Part shown: positions 19,496-28,080 of the stretch, piece after piece
Position numbering within the stretch: position 1 is the stretch's first letter
Layout of the letters: the number at the start of each line of letters is the position of its first letter
NCBI GenBank assembly: GCA_964586455.1
Contig: CAZPHV010000012.1
Location: 1 to 64,000, forward strand
DNA length: 64,000 nt
DNA from: Aquimonas sp964586455
Lineage (GTDB): Bacteria > Pseudomonadota > Gammaproteobacteria > Xanthomonadales > Xanthomonadaceae
Direction: 5' to 3'
Program-made: the position numbers and the translations under genes
Notes under the pieces: model-generated
The model's input: only the letters and a program-made list of their open reading frames with translations
Databases searched by the model: none
Told to the model about the DNA's origin: nothing

Positions 19496-19889
19496 TCGGC
19501 CGTAGAAGACTCAAAACGCGCAGCTTCCGAGTCACCCGATCCACGCACGAGCCACGCGCCCGCAGACCGGCATGCCGTGGAATTTGCTGCCGGCTTGATC
19601 CTGAATCGGTGGTCGGTTTGCGTGGTGGACACGCTGGCCGGGCAAGACGCAAGAGGTCTCCCGCCCGTCAATGGGGCTCTCGCTTTTTCAAGTCCAGACT
19701 GCGGTGTGCGCACGCTGTGGATGAGACTCGGATCTGCTGCTGGGAAGCATCCGATCAGCCCTCGGCGTCACGCATCTGCGCTGAAAATTACGAATACGCC
19801 GATCGGCACGCCGCTATGGCCTGCTTGCGCGGCGGCAATGGCGCGCTCAGAGTCGTGCTTCCCTTCGCTGCAGCGCAGGTCTGGATTCG
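19496..19889. other. 394-bp non-coding stretch after the kinase gene
   Basis: No supported gene was found on either strand. GGGGCTCTCGCTTTTTC near 19675 contains a short T-run after a GC-rich segment, but its stem is weak. Nothing else was recognised. Confidence 0.4.
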
Positions 19890-20711
19890 ATGCAGCTGTC
19901 GCGCGAACCCCTGGATGCCCAGCTTAAGCCTTGGATAGAGCGCCTCTGGCTGCACGAGGCGCTGGCTGAGCCTGCGGCGGCGCGCGAGCTGTGCATGCCT
20001 TCGGCGCGCACGCGTTTGGTGCTGCGTCTGCAGGGCCCGCCGATGCGCCGCTTTCGCGGTTTGGGCGATACCGAGGGCGTCGTACAGCCACGCCTGCAGT
20101 GCTGTGGACTGCGGCGGCGTGCGCTGCTGCGCAGCCCGGCCGACAGCGGTCTCAGCCTCGGCGTCGAACTGCGCGCGGGCGGCAGCCTGGCATTGCTCGG
20201 CATCGCCGCGGACCGACTTGCCGGTGAGTACGTCGAACTGGAGGACGTGCTGCCGGCATCGCTGCGAAGAGCGTTTCGCGCGCTGCAGCGTCAGCCTGCG
20301 GATCTGCGGCTGCTGGACCGGCTGGAGGAACTGCTGCTCGCTTGTCTGCACTGGGTGGCGCTGCAGGCGACTGCGCCGCGCCCTGTCGCTGCGACGCTGG
20401 ATGCGCTGTCTGCCGGGACGCCGGTGCTGCGGCTGGCGGTGACCTCCGGGCTCAGTCATCGCGCCTGGTTGGCGCAGTTCCGTGCGTCCGTGGGGTGTAC
20501 GCCGCGCGAGTGGCTGGGCCTGATGCGCTTCGGGCGCGCGCTGCAAGGGCTGTCGCAGCCGCAGCCGCTGGCCTTGTCCGAGCTCGCGCTGGCCGCCGGT
20601 TTCCACGATCAGCCGCACCTGACGCGCAGCTTCGTGCTGCATGCCGGGCTCAGCCCGGGCGCGTATCTGCGCAGCCGATCCGTGTGGCCACAGCATCTGC
20701 TGCTTCCCTGA
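19890..20711 (+). CDS. AraC-family transcriptional regulator
   Basis: The 273-residue product has an N-terminal ligand-type domain (about 1-150). Its C-terminal AraC DNA-binding domain includes LAVTSGLSHRAWLAQFRASVGCTPREWLGLMRFGRAL and LALSELALAAGFHDQPHLTRSFVLHAGLSPGAYLRS, the second helix-turn-helix with the usual GF-x-DQ-x-HLTR-x-F. The layout matches regulators with an N-terminal DUF6597-type domain. It is followed 192 nt downstream by a VOC-family gene on the same strand; such pairs are common in bacteria. The ribosome site is weak. No effector can be assigned. Confidence 0.87.
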   Translation: MQLSREPLDAQLKPWIERLWLHEALAEPAAARELCMPSARTRLVLRLQGPPMRRFRGLGDTEGVVQPRLQCCGLRRRALLRSPADSGLSLGVELRAGGSLALLGIAADRLAGEYVELEDVLPASLRRAFRALQRQPADLRLLDRLEELLLACLHWVALQATAPRPVAATLDALSAGTPVLRLAVTSGLSHRAWLAQFRASVGCTPREWLGLMRFGRALQGLSQPQPLALSELALAAGFHDQPHLTRSFVLHAGLSPGAYLRSRSVWPQHLLLP

Positions 20712-20903
20712 AGCCGCCTGCAGAGTGCGCTGGGCGAGAGGGCCCGCTTGGGCAGAAGCTGCAGGTTCCGCTGGGCTCGCAGGTTGGGGGTGGTGGCATC
20801 CGTGCCTGCTCTCCTCGGTGCGGCGGCAGTCAACTGCGTACAAGACAGCGGCGCGCGGCGCGCCGCAGACTCCTGACTTCCCGTCCAGACAGGCCGTCGA
20901 ACC

Positions 20904-21338
20904 ATGCATCTCGAACTGTTTCCCTACCTGTGCGTCGCCGATACCGCCGCCGCCATCCGCTTCTATGCCGAGGCCTTTGGCGCGGTCGAGAAGTTCCGTC
21001 TGGTCGAGCCCTCGGGCCGAATCGGTCATGCCGAGATGAGCCTCGGCACCTGCACGCTGATGCTCTGCGATCCGTTCCCGGAAGTGGACATCGCGCCGCC
21101 GGCGCAGCCCGGTCGCGCGGGCGTGACCCTGCATCTGCATGTCGACGATGCGGATGCGATCGTCGAGCGCGCGCTGGCCGCCGGAGCGCAGTTGCAGCGC
21201 CCGGTCAGCGATGCGTTCTATGGCGAGCGCGGCGGAGCGGTGATCGATCCGTTTGGCCATCGCTGGCTGATCGGTCACAGCATTGAAGACGTGAGCCCCG
21301 AGGAAATGCAGCGCCGCTACAGCGCGTTGTTCGACTGA
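20904..21338 (+). CDS. VOC-family (glyoxalase/PhnB-like) protein
   Basis: The 144-residue product shows the paired beta-alpha-beta-beta-beta modules of the vicinal-oxygen-chelate fold: LFPYLCVADTAAAIRFYAEAFGA at the start, GHAEMSLGTCTLMLCD in the middle and GERGGAVIDPFGHRWLIGHSIEDV at the end. This is the PhnB-like branch, often metal-binding but rarely of known substrate. It is cytoplasmic. It probably works with the preceding AraC regulator. Its 3' end overlaps the convergent REC-GGDEF gene by 22 bases. Confidence 0.87.
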   Translation: MHLELFPYLCVADTAAAIRFYAEAFGAVEKFRLVEPSGRIGHAEMSLGTCTLMLCDPFPEVDIAPPAQPGRAGVTLHLHVDDADAIVERALAAGAQLQRPVSDAFYGERGGAVIDPFGHRWLIGHSIEDVSPEEMQRRYSALFD

Positions 21339-22486
21339 TCCGGCACGCGCTGCTCGATGCAGCCCGCCGCCAGCAGCGCTTCCGCGTTGGCGCTGTCGAC
21401 CGGGCAGGGCGCAAGCCCGGTGGCGAACAGCCCGAACACGCGGTTGCGGCCTGCGTGTTTGGCGAGATACAGCGCGTGGTCGGCCAGGTCGATCACCTGC
21501 TGCCAGTCCAGCCAGTTCGGGCGCGCGGGGTCCAGCGGCAGGCAGGCCAGTCCGATCGAGGTGGTGCAGTGGGTGTGGCGGCCGTCGCCGAGTTCGAAGC
21601 GGGTGTCGGCGATCGCCGCGCGCAGCGCGTCGGCACGCTGCAGGGCATGCGCTTCGTCGCGCACGCCAAAGCGCATCAGGAACTCCTCGCCACCCCAGCG
21701 GATCGCCAGGTCATCGCTGCGGCAGTGCTGACGCAGCAGCTCCGAGAAGGCCACCAGCAGGGCATCGCCGCCGGCGTGGCCGAAGCAGTCGTTGACCTGC
21801 TTGAAGTGGTCGATGTCCAGCACCAGCACCACCTGCCGGTCCGACTCGGTGCTGCGGCGTTCGTCCTTGGCGGCGGCCTCGAGCTGGCGGCGGGCGTCGC
21901 GGCGGTTGCCCAGGCCGGTCAGCGGATCGGTCAGGCTGGCGCGCTCGATCTCGGCGTTGGCAATGCGCAGGGCGGCGTTGGCCTGCTCCAGTTCCGCGGT
22001 GCGCTGCTGCACCGTGGCTTCGAGCTCCTGTACGTGCAGGTCGATGCGGCGGCGCATTTCGTAAGTTTCGATTGCGCGCTCGACCGTGAGCAGCAGCTGG
22101 TCCCGGTCATAGGGCTTCACCACAAATTTGTGGATGCCTGCGCTGTTGATCGCGTCGACCACTGCACCGACATCGACAAAACCAGTGACGATGATGCGGA
22201 TCGACTGCGGCAGACGCTGCCCGAGCTGACTGCATAGTTCGACCCCGGTCATGCCGGGCATGCGCTGGTCGCTCAGTACCACGCTGGGCTGACGTTCGGG
22301 TGGAAGCGTATCCAGCAGCGCAAGAGCAGCAGCGCCGCCGTCGGCTTCCAACACGCGATAGCGCGGCGCCAGCAGGGCGCGCAGCACGCTGAGATTGCCG
22401 GGTTCGTCATCCACCACCAGAACGCTGTGCGCAGGTTCGGCGCCAGCGTCTTCCGGCGGCAGACGTTCCTTCTTGAACACGCTCAC
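21317..22486 (-). CDS. Response regulator with diguanylate cyclase output (REC-GGDEF)
   Basis: The 389-residue product has a receiver domain (about 20-140) with acidic pair D26-D27, phosphoacceptor D73 in VVLSDQRMPG, T101 and K124 in VVKPYD. A coiled coil (about 142-182) leads into a GGDEF domain with GGEEF at 265-269. The inhibitory I-site RxxD (R256-D259) sits five residues before it, so cyclic di-GMP feedback is expected. The GTG at 22486 with GGGGAG upstream is preferred to the longer frame to 22714. It is divergent from a propeller histidine kinase, its most likely phosphodonor, with an inverted repeat between them. The layout resembles WspR and PleD-type regulators. Confidence 0.9.
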   Translation of the reverse strand: MSVFKKERLPPEDAGAEPAHSVLVVDDEPGNLSVLRALLAPRYRVLEADGGAAALALLDTLPPERQPSVVLSDQRMPGMTGVELCSQLGQRLPQSIRIIVTGFVDVGAVVDAINSAGIHKFVVKPYDRDQLLLTVERAIETYEMRRRIDLHVQELEATVQQRTAELEQANAALRIANAEIERASLTDPLTGLGNRRDARRQLEAAAKDERRSTESDRQVVLVLDIDHFKQVNDCFGHAGGDALLVAFSELLRQHCRSDDLAIRWGGEEFLMRFGVRDEAHALQRADALRAAIADTRFELGDGRHTHCTTSIGLACLPLDPARPNWLDWQQVIDLADHALYLAKHAGRNRVFGLFATGLAPCPVDSANAEALLAAGCIEQRVPDQSNNAL

Positions 22487-22578
22487 GCGATGCTCCCCTG
22501 TGGCCCCGCGGCCGGCGCGGGGTAGGTGGATGATGCTGCAGCCGAGACGATTAGCCAATTCCTCGACGGCCACGCAGC

Positions 22579-22622
22579 GCGCGGCGGGAGATCCGGAACG
22601 CGGCGCATGCGCCCCGCCGCGC
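22579..22622. promoter_or_regulatory. Nested inverted repeat between the REC-GGDEF and histidine kinase genes
   Basis: GCGCGGCGGG (22579-22588) pairs with CCCGCCGCGC (22613-22622). The 12-bp palindrome GGCGCATGCGCC (22602-22613) lies just inside the right arm. It is placed in the 188-bp divergent promoter region, where a shared operator would sit. Confidence 0.35.
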
Positions 22623-22674
22623 AATGTCGGATAGCATCGCCTGAGCTTCCCGCCGGTGCCCCGACTTGCCGCCG

Positions 22675-25600
22675 ATGCCCACCCGCTGCCGCTGTGTTCT
22701 CTGGCTGTGCGCACTTGCCCTGCTGCTGATGCCGCAGCTGTTGCCGGCTGCGCTGGACAGCAGCGACCTGCGGTTCCGTCGACTGGAGCAGGACAACGGC
22801 CTGTCCCAGGGCAGTGTGCTGGCGCTGGCCCAGGATCGCCACGGCTTCGTCTGGATGGGCACCCAGGACGGCTTGAACCGCTTCGACGGCTTCGATTTCC
22901 GGGTGTTCCGACCGGACAGCCAGCGGCCCGGCAGCCTCTCCAACAACTGGGTCAGCGCGCTCGCGGTGGACAACGAGGGCGAACTCTGGATCGGCACCGA
23001 AGCCGGACTGAACCGGCTGCTGCCCGAGCAGGAGCGCTTCGAGGTGTTCCGGCACACGCCCGAAGACCCGCGCAGCCTGGCAGGTGACAGCGTGCATGCG
23101 CTGCATGTGGATGCGCGCGGCCGCCTGTGGATCGGCTCCGACGGCGGACTGTCGTTGCGCGACCCTGCCGGTGGCTTCCGCAACTACGCGCTGCCCAATG
23201 GCGACGGCGACCAGCGCGTGCGCGCGCTGCTGTCGCGTGGCGATGAAGTCTGGGTTGGCACGGTGCACGGGCTGTGGCGGCTGGACCCCGAGCGCGCTGA
23301 GTTCCAGCCGGCCAGCGCCGGCCCCGCCAGCGGCCGGCCCGTGCATGCGCTGGCGCTCGATGCGCACGGCCGGCTCTGGGTCGGCGGCGAGGGTTTGCCG
23401 CTGTCCATCCTGGAGCCCGACACGGGACTGTGGAGCGAAGCGCCGCAGGCGCGCAGCGAAGTGCGCAGCCTTCTGGTCGACCGCGGTGGCGTGCTCTGGG
23501 CGGGCGACGAGTCCGGCCTGCAGGCCTACCGGGAGGATGCCGACGGTGCCCTCTCGGTCGTGCGCTACGAGCACGATCGTCACCAGCGCTACAGCGTCGG
23601 CCGCGGCCGCGTGATGTCCTTGCTGCATGACCGCGGCGGCACGCTCTGGGTGGGCACCTGGGAGGGCGGCGCCAGCCGGCTCAGTGACTACAACAACCGA
23701 TTCCGCAGCTACGACCCGGACTCGCCCTCGACCCGCGCGCTGCGCTCGCCGGGTATCGCCGCGCTGTTCGCCGAGGGCGACGGCCTCTGGCTCGGCGGGG
23801 CCGATGCGGTCTATTACTTCGCGCCCGGACGCAGTGAGCTGCGCGAGATCGCGCCCTCGCCCGGCGGCTTCGTCTATTCGATGGATCTCCAGCCCGAAGG
23901 TCTGTGGCTGGCCACGCGCGAAGGCCTGTACATCGCCGGACGCGACGGCGAGCTGCGACCGGCGCCGCTGTCGCCCGAGCTGACCGGCGTGCGCTCGCGG
24001 CGCTTCCTGGTCGACGGCGAACGGATCTGGGTCGCCGCCGACACCCGCGGCCTGTTCCTCTACGACCGCGCCGCCGGCGCGGTGGTCGCCGAGCATCCGA
24101 TCGCCAGCATCGTTACCTTCATCGAAGCGCTGGACGCAGAGCGCGTTCTGCTCGGCGCGCACGATGGCCTGTACTGGTTCGATCGTCGCAGCGGTCGCCT
24201 GTTGCATCGGCATCCGGTGATGACGCCGCCTGGCCCCGGCCAACTGCCGGCGGGGCCTTCGGCTCTCCTGCAGGCCAGCAACGGACGGCTGTGGTTGGCC
24301 ACCTATGGCGGTGGCCTGCTGGAGCTGTTGCCCGCCAGCGATGGTGACCCCGCGCGTGCGGGTCTGCGGCCCGCCCTGGGAGGCACGGCGCTGGCCGAGG
24401 GCAGTTTGAACGCACTGCTGGAGGACACCGAAGGCCGGCTTTGGATGAGTATCAATGGCGCTATCGCCCTGTTTGATCCGGCGCGTGGCGAGCTGCGTCG
24501 CTACGACGCCGCCGACGGCGTACTGGGGCGCTACTGGATCGGCGCCCGCGCGCGCATGTCGGACGGCGTGATGGCTTTCGCCGGGCCCGATGGCCTGACC
24601 CTGTTCAACCCGGCCGATGTTGAAGCGGCACCGTCGCCGCCCGCGCCCTTGCTCACGGCGATCGAGCTCGACAACCGTCCCACCACACTCGCCATCGACC
24701 TGCCGGGCTCGCCGCTGCACGCGCCCCTGCATCTGCTGGATGCCTTGGAGCTGCCGCCCGCGCAGGCGCGCACCCTGAGCCTGCGCTTCTCGGCGCCCGA
24801 CTACATCGCACCCGAGCAGCTGCAGTTCGCCTACCGGCTGGACGGCTTCGATACCGACTGGATCGAAGCGCCGCGCGGCCGTCGCATCGCGACCTACACC
24901 AATCTTCCGCACGGCGAGTACCTGTTCCGGGTGCGGGTGCGCAATGCCGAGGGGGCTGAGGCCGGTGTCGAAGCGCGCCTGCCGATCGAGGTCACGCCGT
25001 TCTGGTGGGAAACCTCGCTTGCCAGGGCCCTGTTCGCCCTGCTGGCGCTGGGACTTGTCGCAGCTTTGGTCGGCCTGCGCATGCGCCAGCTTGAAGGTCA
25101 GCGTCGGCGGCTGCAGCGCGAGGTGGAAGCACGCACCGCCGATCTGACTGCCGCGCTTGGCAAGCTTGCGCTCAGCGAGCGCCTGGCCGCGGCCGGCCAG
25201 CTGACTGCAGGCCTTGCGCATGAGCTGAACAATCCGGCCAACTACGTACAGCTCGCCAGCCAGAATGCAGGCCATGGCCTGGCCGATTTCCATCGCTTCC
25301 TGCTGCAGCTGGGCGGCGAGGATCTGGAGCCTGAAGTTGCCGCGGCCATCCAGCGCCGAGTCCAGTCCCTGCAGGCGGATCTTGGCACTGTCGGCGAAGG
25401 CAGTCACCGCATCAATCACATTGTTCAGGCTCTGCGCGTGTTCTCGCGTCTGGACGAATCCGAACGCAAGGTCGTACCAGCGGATGAGCCCCTGCGCGCA
25501 GCCCTGCAGCTGATGGATGCACGCCTGCGCGGCGGCGCCGTCGATGTGGTCGAGGACATCGCGCCGCTGCCGCCCCTGGAATGCCAGCCGGCGCGCCTGT

Positions 25601-25932
25601 CGCAGGCGTTTCTCAGCCTGCTTGAGAACGCGGCGCGTGCGATCGAGGAGTGTCGCGGGCAGAACGGGCCGGATTGGCGCGGTCGCATCGAAGTGCGTGC
25701 ACGTGCCCTGCCGGAGCGCTTCGAGTTCGAGGTGCGCGACAACGGCGGCGGTATCCGACCCGAGGTGCTGCCGCACATTTTCGAGCCCTTCTTCACTACG
25801 CGTCCGGTCGGTCAGGGCAGTGGGCTCGGACTTTCGGTTGCCTGGGGTATCGCGCACGAGCACGGCGGGCGCATCCGCGTGGAGTCCGAGCCGGATGCCG
25901 GTGCTGTCTTTGTAATGGAGCTGCCGCGTTGA
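22675..25932 (+). CDS. Two-component sensor kinase with periplasmic propeller (Reg_prop/Y_Y_Y type)
   Basis: The 1085-residue product has a signal sequence (1-25). About 14 short Reg_prop repeats follow, built on the pattern D-x-x-G-x-LWIGT (for example HGFVWMGTQDGLNRF, EGELWIGTEAGLNRL), then a Y_Y_Y domain near 690-770 ending with GEYLFRVRVRN. One membrane helix lies at about 782-801. The cytoplasmic part has a HisKA domain with phospho-acceptor His849 (LAHELNNPANY) and an HATPase domain (N box near 984, DNGGGI, GSGLGLS near 1048). It has no receiver domain, unlike the one-protein systems of Bacteroidetes. The ATG at 22675 is preferred to TTG 22666. It overlaps the next kinase gene by 4 bases (TTGA), implying translational coupling. 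The ligand is unknown; such propellers often sense polysaccharides or membrane-derived signals. Confidence 0.9.
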   Translation: MPTRCRCVLWLCALALLLMPQLLPAALDSSDLRFRRLEQDNGLSQGSVLALAQDRHGFVWMGTQDGLNRFDGFDFRVFRPDSQRPGSLSNNWVSALAVDNEGELWIGTEAGLNRLLPEQERFEVFRHTPEDPRSLAGDSVHALHVDARGRLWIGSDGGLSLRDPAGGFRNYALPNGDGDQRVRALLSRGDEVWVGTVHGLWRLDPERAEFQPASAGPASGRPVHALALDAHGRLWVGGEGLPLSILEPDTGLWSEAPQARSEVRSLLVDRGGVLWAGDESGLQAYREDADGALSVVRYEHDRHQRYSVGRGRVMSLLHDRGGTLWVGTWEGGASRLSDYNNRFRSYDPDSPSTRALRSPGIAALFAEGDGLWLGGADAVYYFAPGRSELREIAPSPGGFVYSMDLQPEGLWLATREGLYIAGRDGELRPAPLSPELTGVRSRRFLVDGERIWVAADTRGLFLYDRAAGAVVAEHPIASIVTFIEALDAERVLLGAHDGLYWFDRRSGRLLHRHPVMTPPGPGQLPAGPSALLQASNGRLWLATYGGGLLELLPASDGDPARAGLRPALGGTALAEGSLNALLEDTEGRLWMSINGAIALFDPARGELRRYDAADGVLGRYWIGARARMSDGVMAFAGPDGLTLFNPADVEAAPSPPAPLLTAIELDNRPTTLAIDLPGSPLHAPLHLLDALELPPAQARTLSLRFSAPDYIAPEQLQFAYRLDGFDTDWIEAPRGRRIATYTNLPHGEYLFRVRVRNAEGAEAGVEARLPIEVTPFWWETSLARALFALLALGLVAALVGLRMRQLEGQRRRLQREVEARTADLTAALGKLALSERLAAAGQLTAGLAHELNNPANYVQLASQNAGHGLADFHRFLLQLGGEDLEPEVAAAIQRRVQSLQADLGTVGEGSHRINHIVQALRVFSRLDESERKVVPADEPLRAALQLMDARLRGGAVDVVEDIAPLPPLECQPARLSQAFLSLLENAARAIEECRGQNGPDWRGRIEVRARALPERFEFEVRDNGGGIRPEVLPHIFEPFFTTRPVGQGSGLGLSVAWGIAHEHGGRIRVESEPDAGAVFVMELPR

Positions 25933-26705
25933 GCGCCGACTCTGCGCCCTGGCAGCTGCCGACCGCGCTGGCCGCGCTGCTCGCGCACGAGCTTGGCAAC
26001 CCCTTGGGCATTGCGCGCCTGAGCGCACAGGACCTCGAAGCCGAGCTGAAGGTTTTTCATTCCCTGCTGGTTCACCTGGGCGGCGAAGAGCTGGATGCCG
26101 ATGTGGCACGTCTGTTCGACGAGCGCTTTGCCCAGTTCGGCGAGCGTCTCGACATGCTGTCGGCCGCCCAGCAGCGCATCGCCAGCCTGGTCGAGGAGCT
26201 ACGCGCGCGCGGCCAGGGCGAGGATGCGAGCACGCAGGATTTCGACCTCGCCGCGCGCCTGCGCGCAGCGCTGCTTCTGGCCGCGGCGCAGGCGCGCAGC
26301 CCGCTGCAGGTGCTGCAGGATGAAGGCCCTGTGCAAGCCTGGCGTGGGCCACTGGCGGTGATTGATCGGGTGCTGCTCAATCTCGCCCTGAACGCGGTGC
26401 AGGCGATTGCGCGACGCGCCGAACGCGAAGGCGCCGACTTCCGCGGTCGTTTGCGCAGCCGCTGTCAGCGGCAGGGCGCGCTGTTGATCGTCGAAATCGA
26501 TGACAACGGCAGCGGGATCGCGCCGCAGGATCTCGAACGCGTGTTCCTGCCGGGCTTCAGCCGTCGCAGCGAAGGTGGCGGCAGCGGCATCGGTTTGAGC
26601 TATGCGCGCGAGGCGATCCGCAGCCTCGGCGGCGACATCTGCGTGGCTTCGCTGCCGGGGCAGGGCACCCGCTTTCGGCTGTGGCTGCCGGCGCAGGGCG
26701 ACTGA
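25929..26705 (+). CDS. Soluble histidine kinase, coupled to the propeller kinase
   Basis: The 258-residue product starts at a TTG that overlaps the upstream stop (TTGA); no ATG fits without deep overlap. The phospho-acceptor region is ALLAHELGNPLGIARLSAQD (His20). The HATPase domain has an N box (LNLALNAVQAI), DNGSGI and GGSGIGLSYAREA. There is no sensor, membrane or receiver domain. Its H box (HELGNP) and architecture mirror the catalytic half of the upstream kinase (HELNNP), suggesting that it arose by duplication of that half. It may dimerise with the propeller kinase or tune phosphate flow to the REC-GGDEF protein. Confidence 0.82.
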   Translation: MSADSAPWQLPTALAALLAHELGNPLGIARLSAQDLEAELKVFHSLLVHLGGEELDADVARLFDERFAQFGERLDMLSAAQQRIASLVEELRARGQGEDASTQDFDLAARLRAALLLAAAQARSPLQVLQDEGPVQAWRGPLAVIDRVLLNLALNAVQAIARRAEREGADFRGRLRSRCQRQGALLIVEIDDNGSGIAPQDLERVFLPGFSRRSEGGGSGIGLSYAREAIRSLGGDICVASLPGQGTRFRLWLPAQGD

Positions 26706-26999
26706 GTGCGCCGAGCAGGCGGAGCGGTGGGTCGAGACCCACCCTATTCAGGCAGAGCCGTGGGTCAAGACCCACCCCATGGACGACCACCGACAACGGG
26801 TAGGTCAATACATGCGAATGGATTGGCCAGCCACAGCGTGTGGGTCAGGACATCCGAATGGATTGGCCAGCCGCAACGGGCGGGTCAAGACATGCGAATG
26901 GATTCGCGAGTGGCAACGCGCGGGTCAAGGCCCACCCTACGGGATCGGCAGTTCGCATAGGGTGGGTCTTGACCCACCGGCTCCTCGATCCATCGGCTC
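26706..26999. repeat. REP-like palindromes and a 40-bp tandem repeat between convergent genes
   Basis: Three 40-bp units (26811-26850, 26851-26890, 26891-26930) share CGAATGGATT at the same offset and a GGGTCA close to the unit's end. They are flanked by REP-like cores GGGTCGAGACCCACCCTA, GGGTCAAGACCCACCCC and, at the right end in the opposite direction, ATAGGGTGGGTCTTGACCCA(CC). No gene was seen. The block fills the space between the kinase stop and the mrpG stop. Confidence 0.85.
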
Positions 27000-27329
27000 C
27001 TAGTCCTCAGCCACAGGTGCCTGCGGCCGCTCCGTGCGCCGCGCCAGGTGCGCCCGCATCATCATCAATGCCGACACCGGCGCGGTGATGAACAGGAACA
27101 ATGTGATCAGCAGCTCGCGCAGGCTGAAGGCATCGCTCCAGAAAATGTGGAACAGCATCGACGCGATCAGGATGCCGCCGACGCCCAGCGTGGTCGCCTT
27201 GGTCGGGCCATGCAGACGTTTCTCGAAGCTGTCGAGCTTGAACAGGCCGAAGCTGCCGACCACGGCGAAGAAGCCGCCGATCAGCAGCAGCGCTGCAACC
27301 AGGTATTCCAGAACACTGTCGATGTTCAT
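27000..27329 (-). CDS. mrpG: Mrp Na+/H+ antiporter subunit G
   Basis: The 109-residue product has three hydrophobic segments (LEYLVAALLLIGGFFAVVGSFGLF, TLGVGGILIASMLFHIFW, ELLITLFLFITAPVSALMMMRAHL). The conserved LHGPTKATTLGVGGIL is the MrpG/MnhG/PhaG signature. It is the last gene of the operon, and its start overlaps the mrpF stop by four bases (ATGA). The longer upstream frame to 27437 is rejected in favour of MNIDSV. MrpG is one of the small inner-membrane subunits required for the complex to exchange Na+ for protons. Confidence 0.93.
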   Translation of the reverse strand: MNIDSVLEYLVAALLLIGGFFAVVGSFGLFKLDSFEKRLHGPTKATTLGVGGILIASMLFHIFWSDAFSLRELLITLFLFITAPVSALMMMRAHLARRTERPQAPVAED

Positions 27330-27595
27330 TCGATGATGTCCCTGTTCATCACGTAGCGCGACAGCGCCAGCGTGCCGACGAAGCCGAGCATGGCGATCAC
27401 CAGAATCGCTTCGAAGTAGATGTCGGAGCGCAGCCACATGCCGAGCAGCATCAGCAGCGCGATGGTATTGATGTAGAGCGTATCGATCGCGAGGATACGG
27501 TCCTCCACGCAGGGCCCCAGCAGCAGGCGCCAGCTGGCCATGCAGAGCGCCAGCAGCAGCATGCCCATGACGATGCCGATCACGGTGTCGATCAT
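27326..27595 (-). CDS. mrpF: Mrp Na+/H+ antiporter subunit F
   Basis: The 89-residue product has three membrane helices. The family motif GPCVEDRILAIDTLYINTIA matches the MrpF pattern GPT-x-xDRVxAxDtl. It overlaps mrpE and mrpG by four bases at each end, so translation is coupled. The frame extending to 28027 upstream is the shadow of mrpE; the true start is MIDTVIG. Confidence 0.93.
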   Translation of the reverse strand: MIDTVIGIVMGMLLLALCMASWRLLLGPCVEDRILAIDTLYINTIALLMLLGMWLRSDIYFEAILVIAMLGFVGTLALSRYVMNRDIIE

Positions 27596-28080
27596 TCGAA
27601 GATCTCCTTCAAGGGCGCCTCGTAGCGCTGCTTGATCTGGGCGATGGTGGCGGCCTCGTCCTGCAGGCTGAAGCAATGCACCAGCAGGTAGCGGTTGTCG
27701 GCGCTGACCTCGGTGCTGAGTGTGCCCGGGGTCATCGTGATGATGCCGGCCAGCGTCGCGATCGCGTGCTGATTGCTCACGTCCAGCGGCAGCCAGATGA
27801 AGGCCGGACGGATATTGGCCTCGGGCCCCAGGATCAGTTTGGCGACCTGGATGTTGGAGATCACGATGTCCCACAGCACGATCAGCATCAGGCGCAGGGC
27901 AGTGAGCGGCCGGCGCATGCCGGCATTCGCGCCGCGCAGGCGCTGCGCGATCAGCGGCAGCAGCACGGCCTGCACCGCGGCCAGCACGAGATGGCCGGGC
28001 TCGACGCTGCCGACCAGCAGCAGCCACACCGCGAACACGCAGAGGCTGAGCAGCGGCGCTGGAAACAGCTTTTTCATCAC
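27592..28080 (-). CDS. mrpE: Mrp Na+/H+ antiporter subunit E
   Basis: The 162-residue product has two N-terminal membrane helices. A soluble end contains the MrpE signature ITMTPGTLSTEVSADNRYLLVHC. The start is GTG 28080, overlapping the mrpD stop (GTGA); an ATG follows one codon later and may be used instead. Its stop overlaps mrpF. MrpE is thought to aid assembly or activity of the Mrp complex in the inner membrane. Confidence 0.92.
   Translation of the reverse strand: MMKKLFPAPLLSLCVFAVWLLLVGSVEPGHLVLAAVQAVLLPLIAQRLRGANAGMRRPLTALRLMLIVLWDIVISNIQVAKLILGPEANIRPAFIWLPLDVSNQHAIATLAGIITMTPGTLSTEVSADNRYLLVHCFSLQDEAATIAQIKQRYEAPLKEIFE

Noticed and set aside
22483..26352. Very long open frame (about 1290 codons) on the strand opposite the histidine kinase genes
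   Set aside because: It mirrors the high-GC coding pattern of the real kinase genes, has no family motif, and the sense frames carry clear kinase and propeller domains.
26811..26930. Possible CRISPR array of 40-bp units
   Set aside because: Units are contiguous with no spacers and lie between REP-like palindromes.
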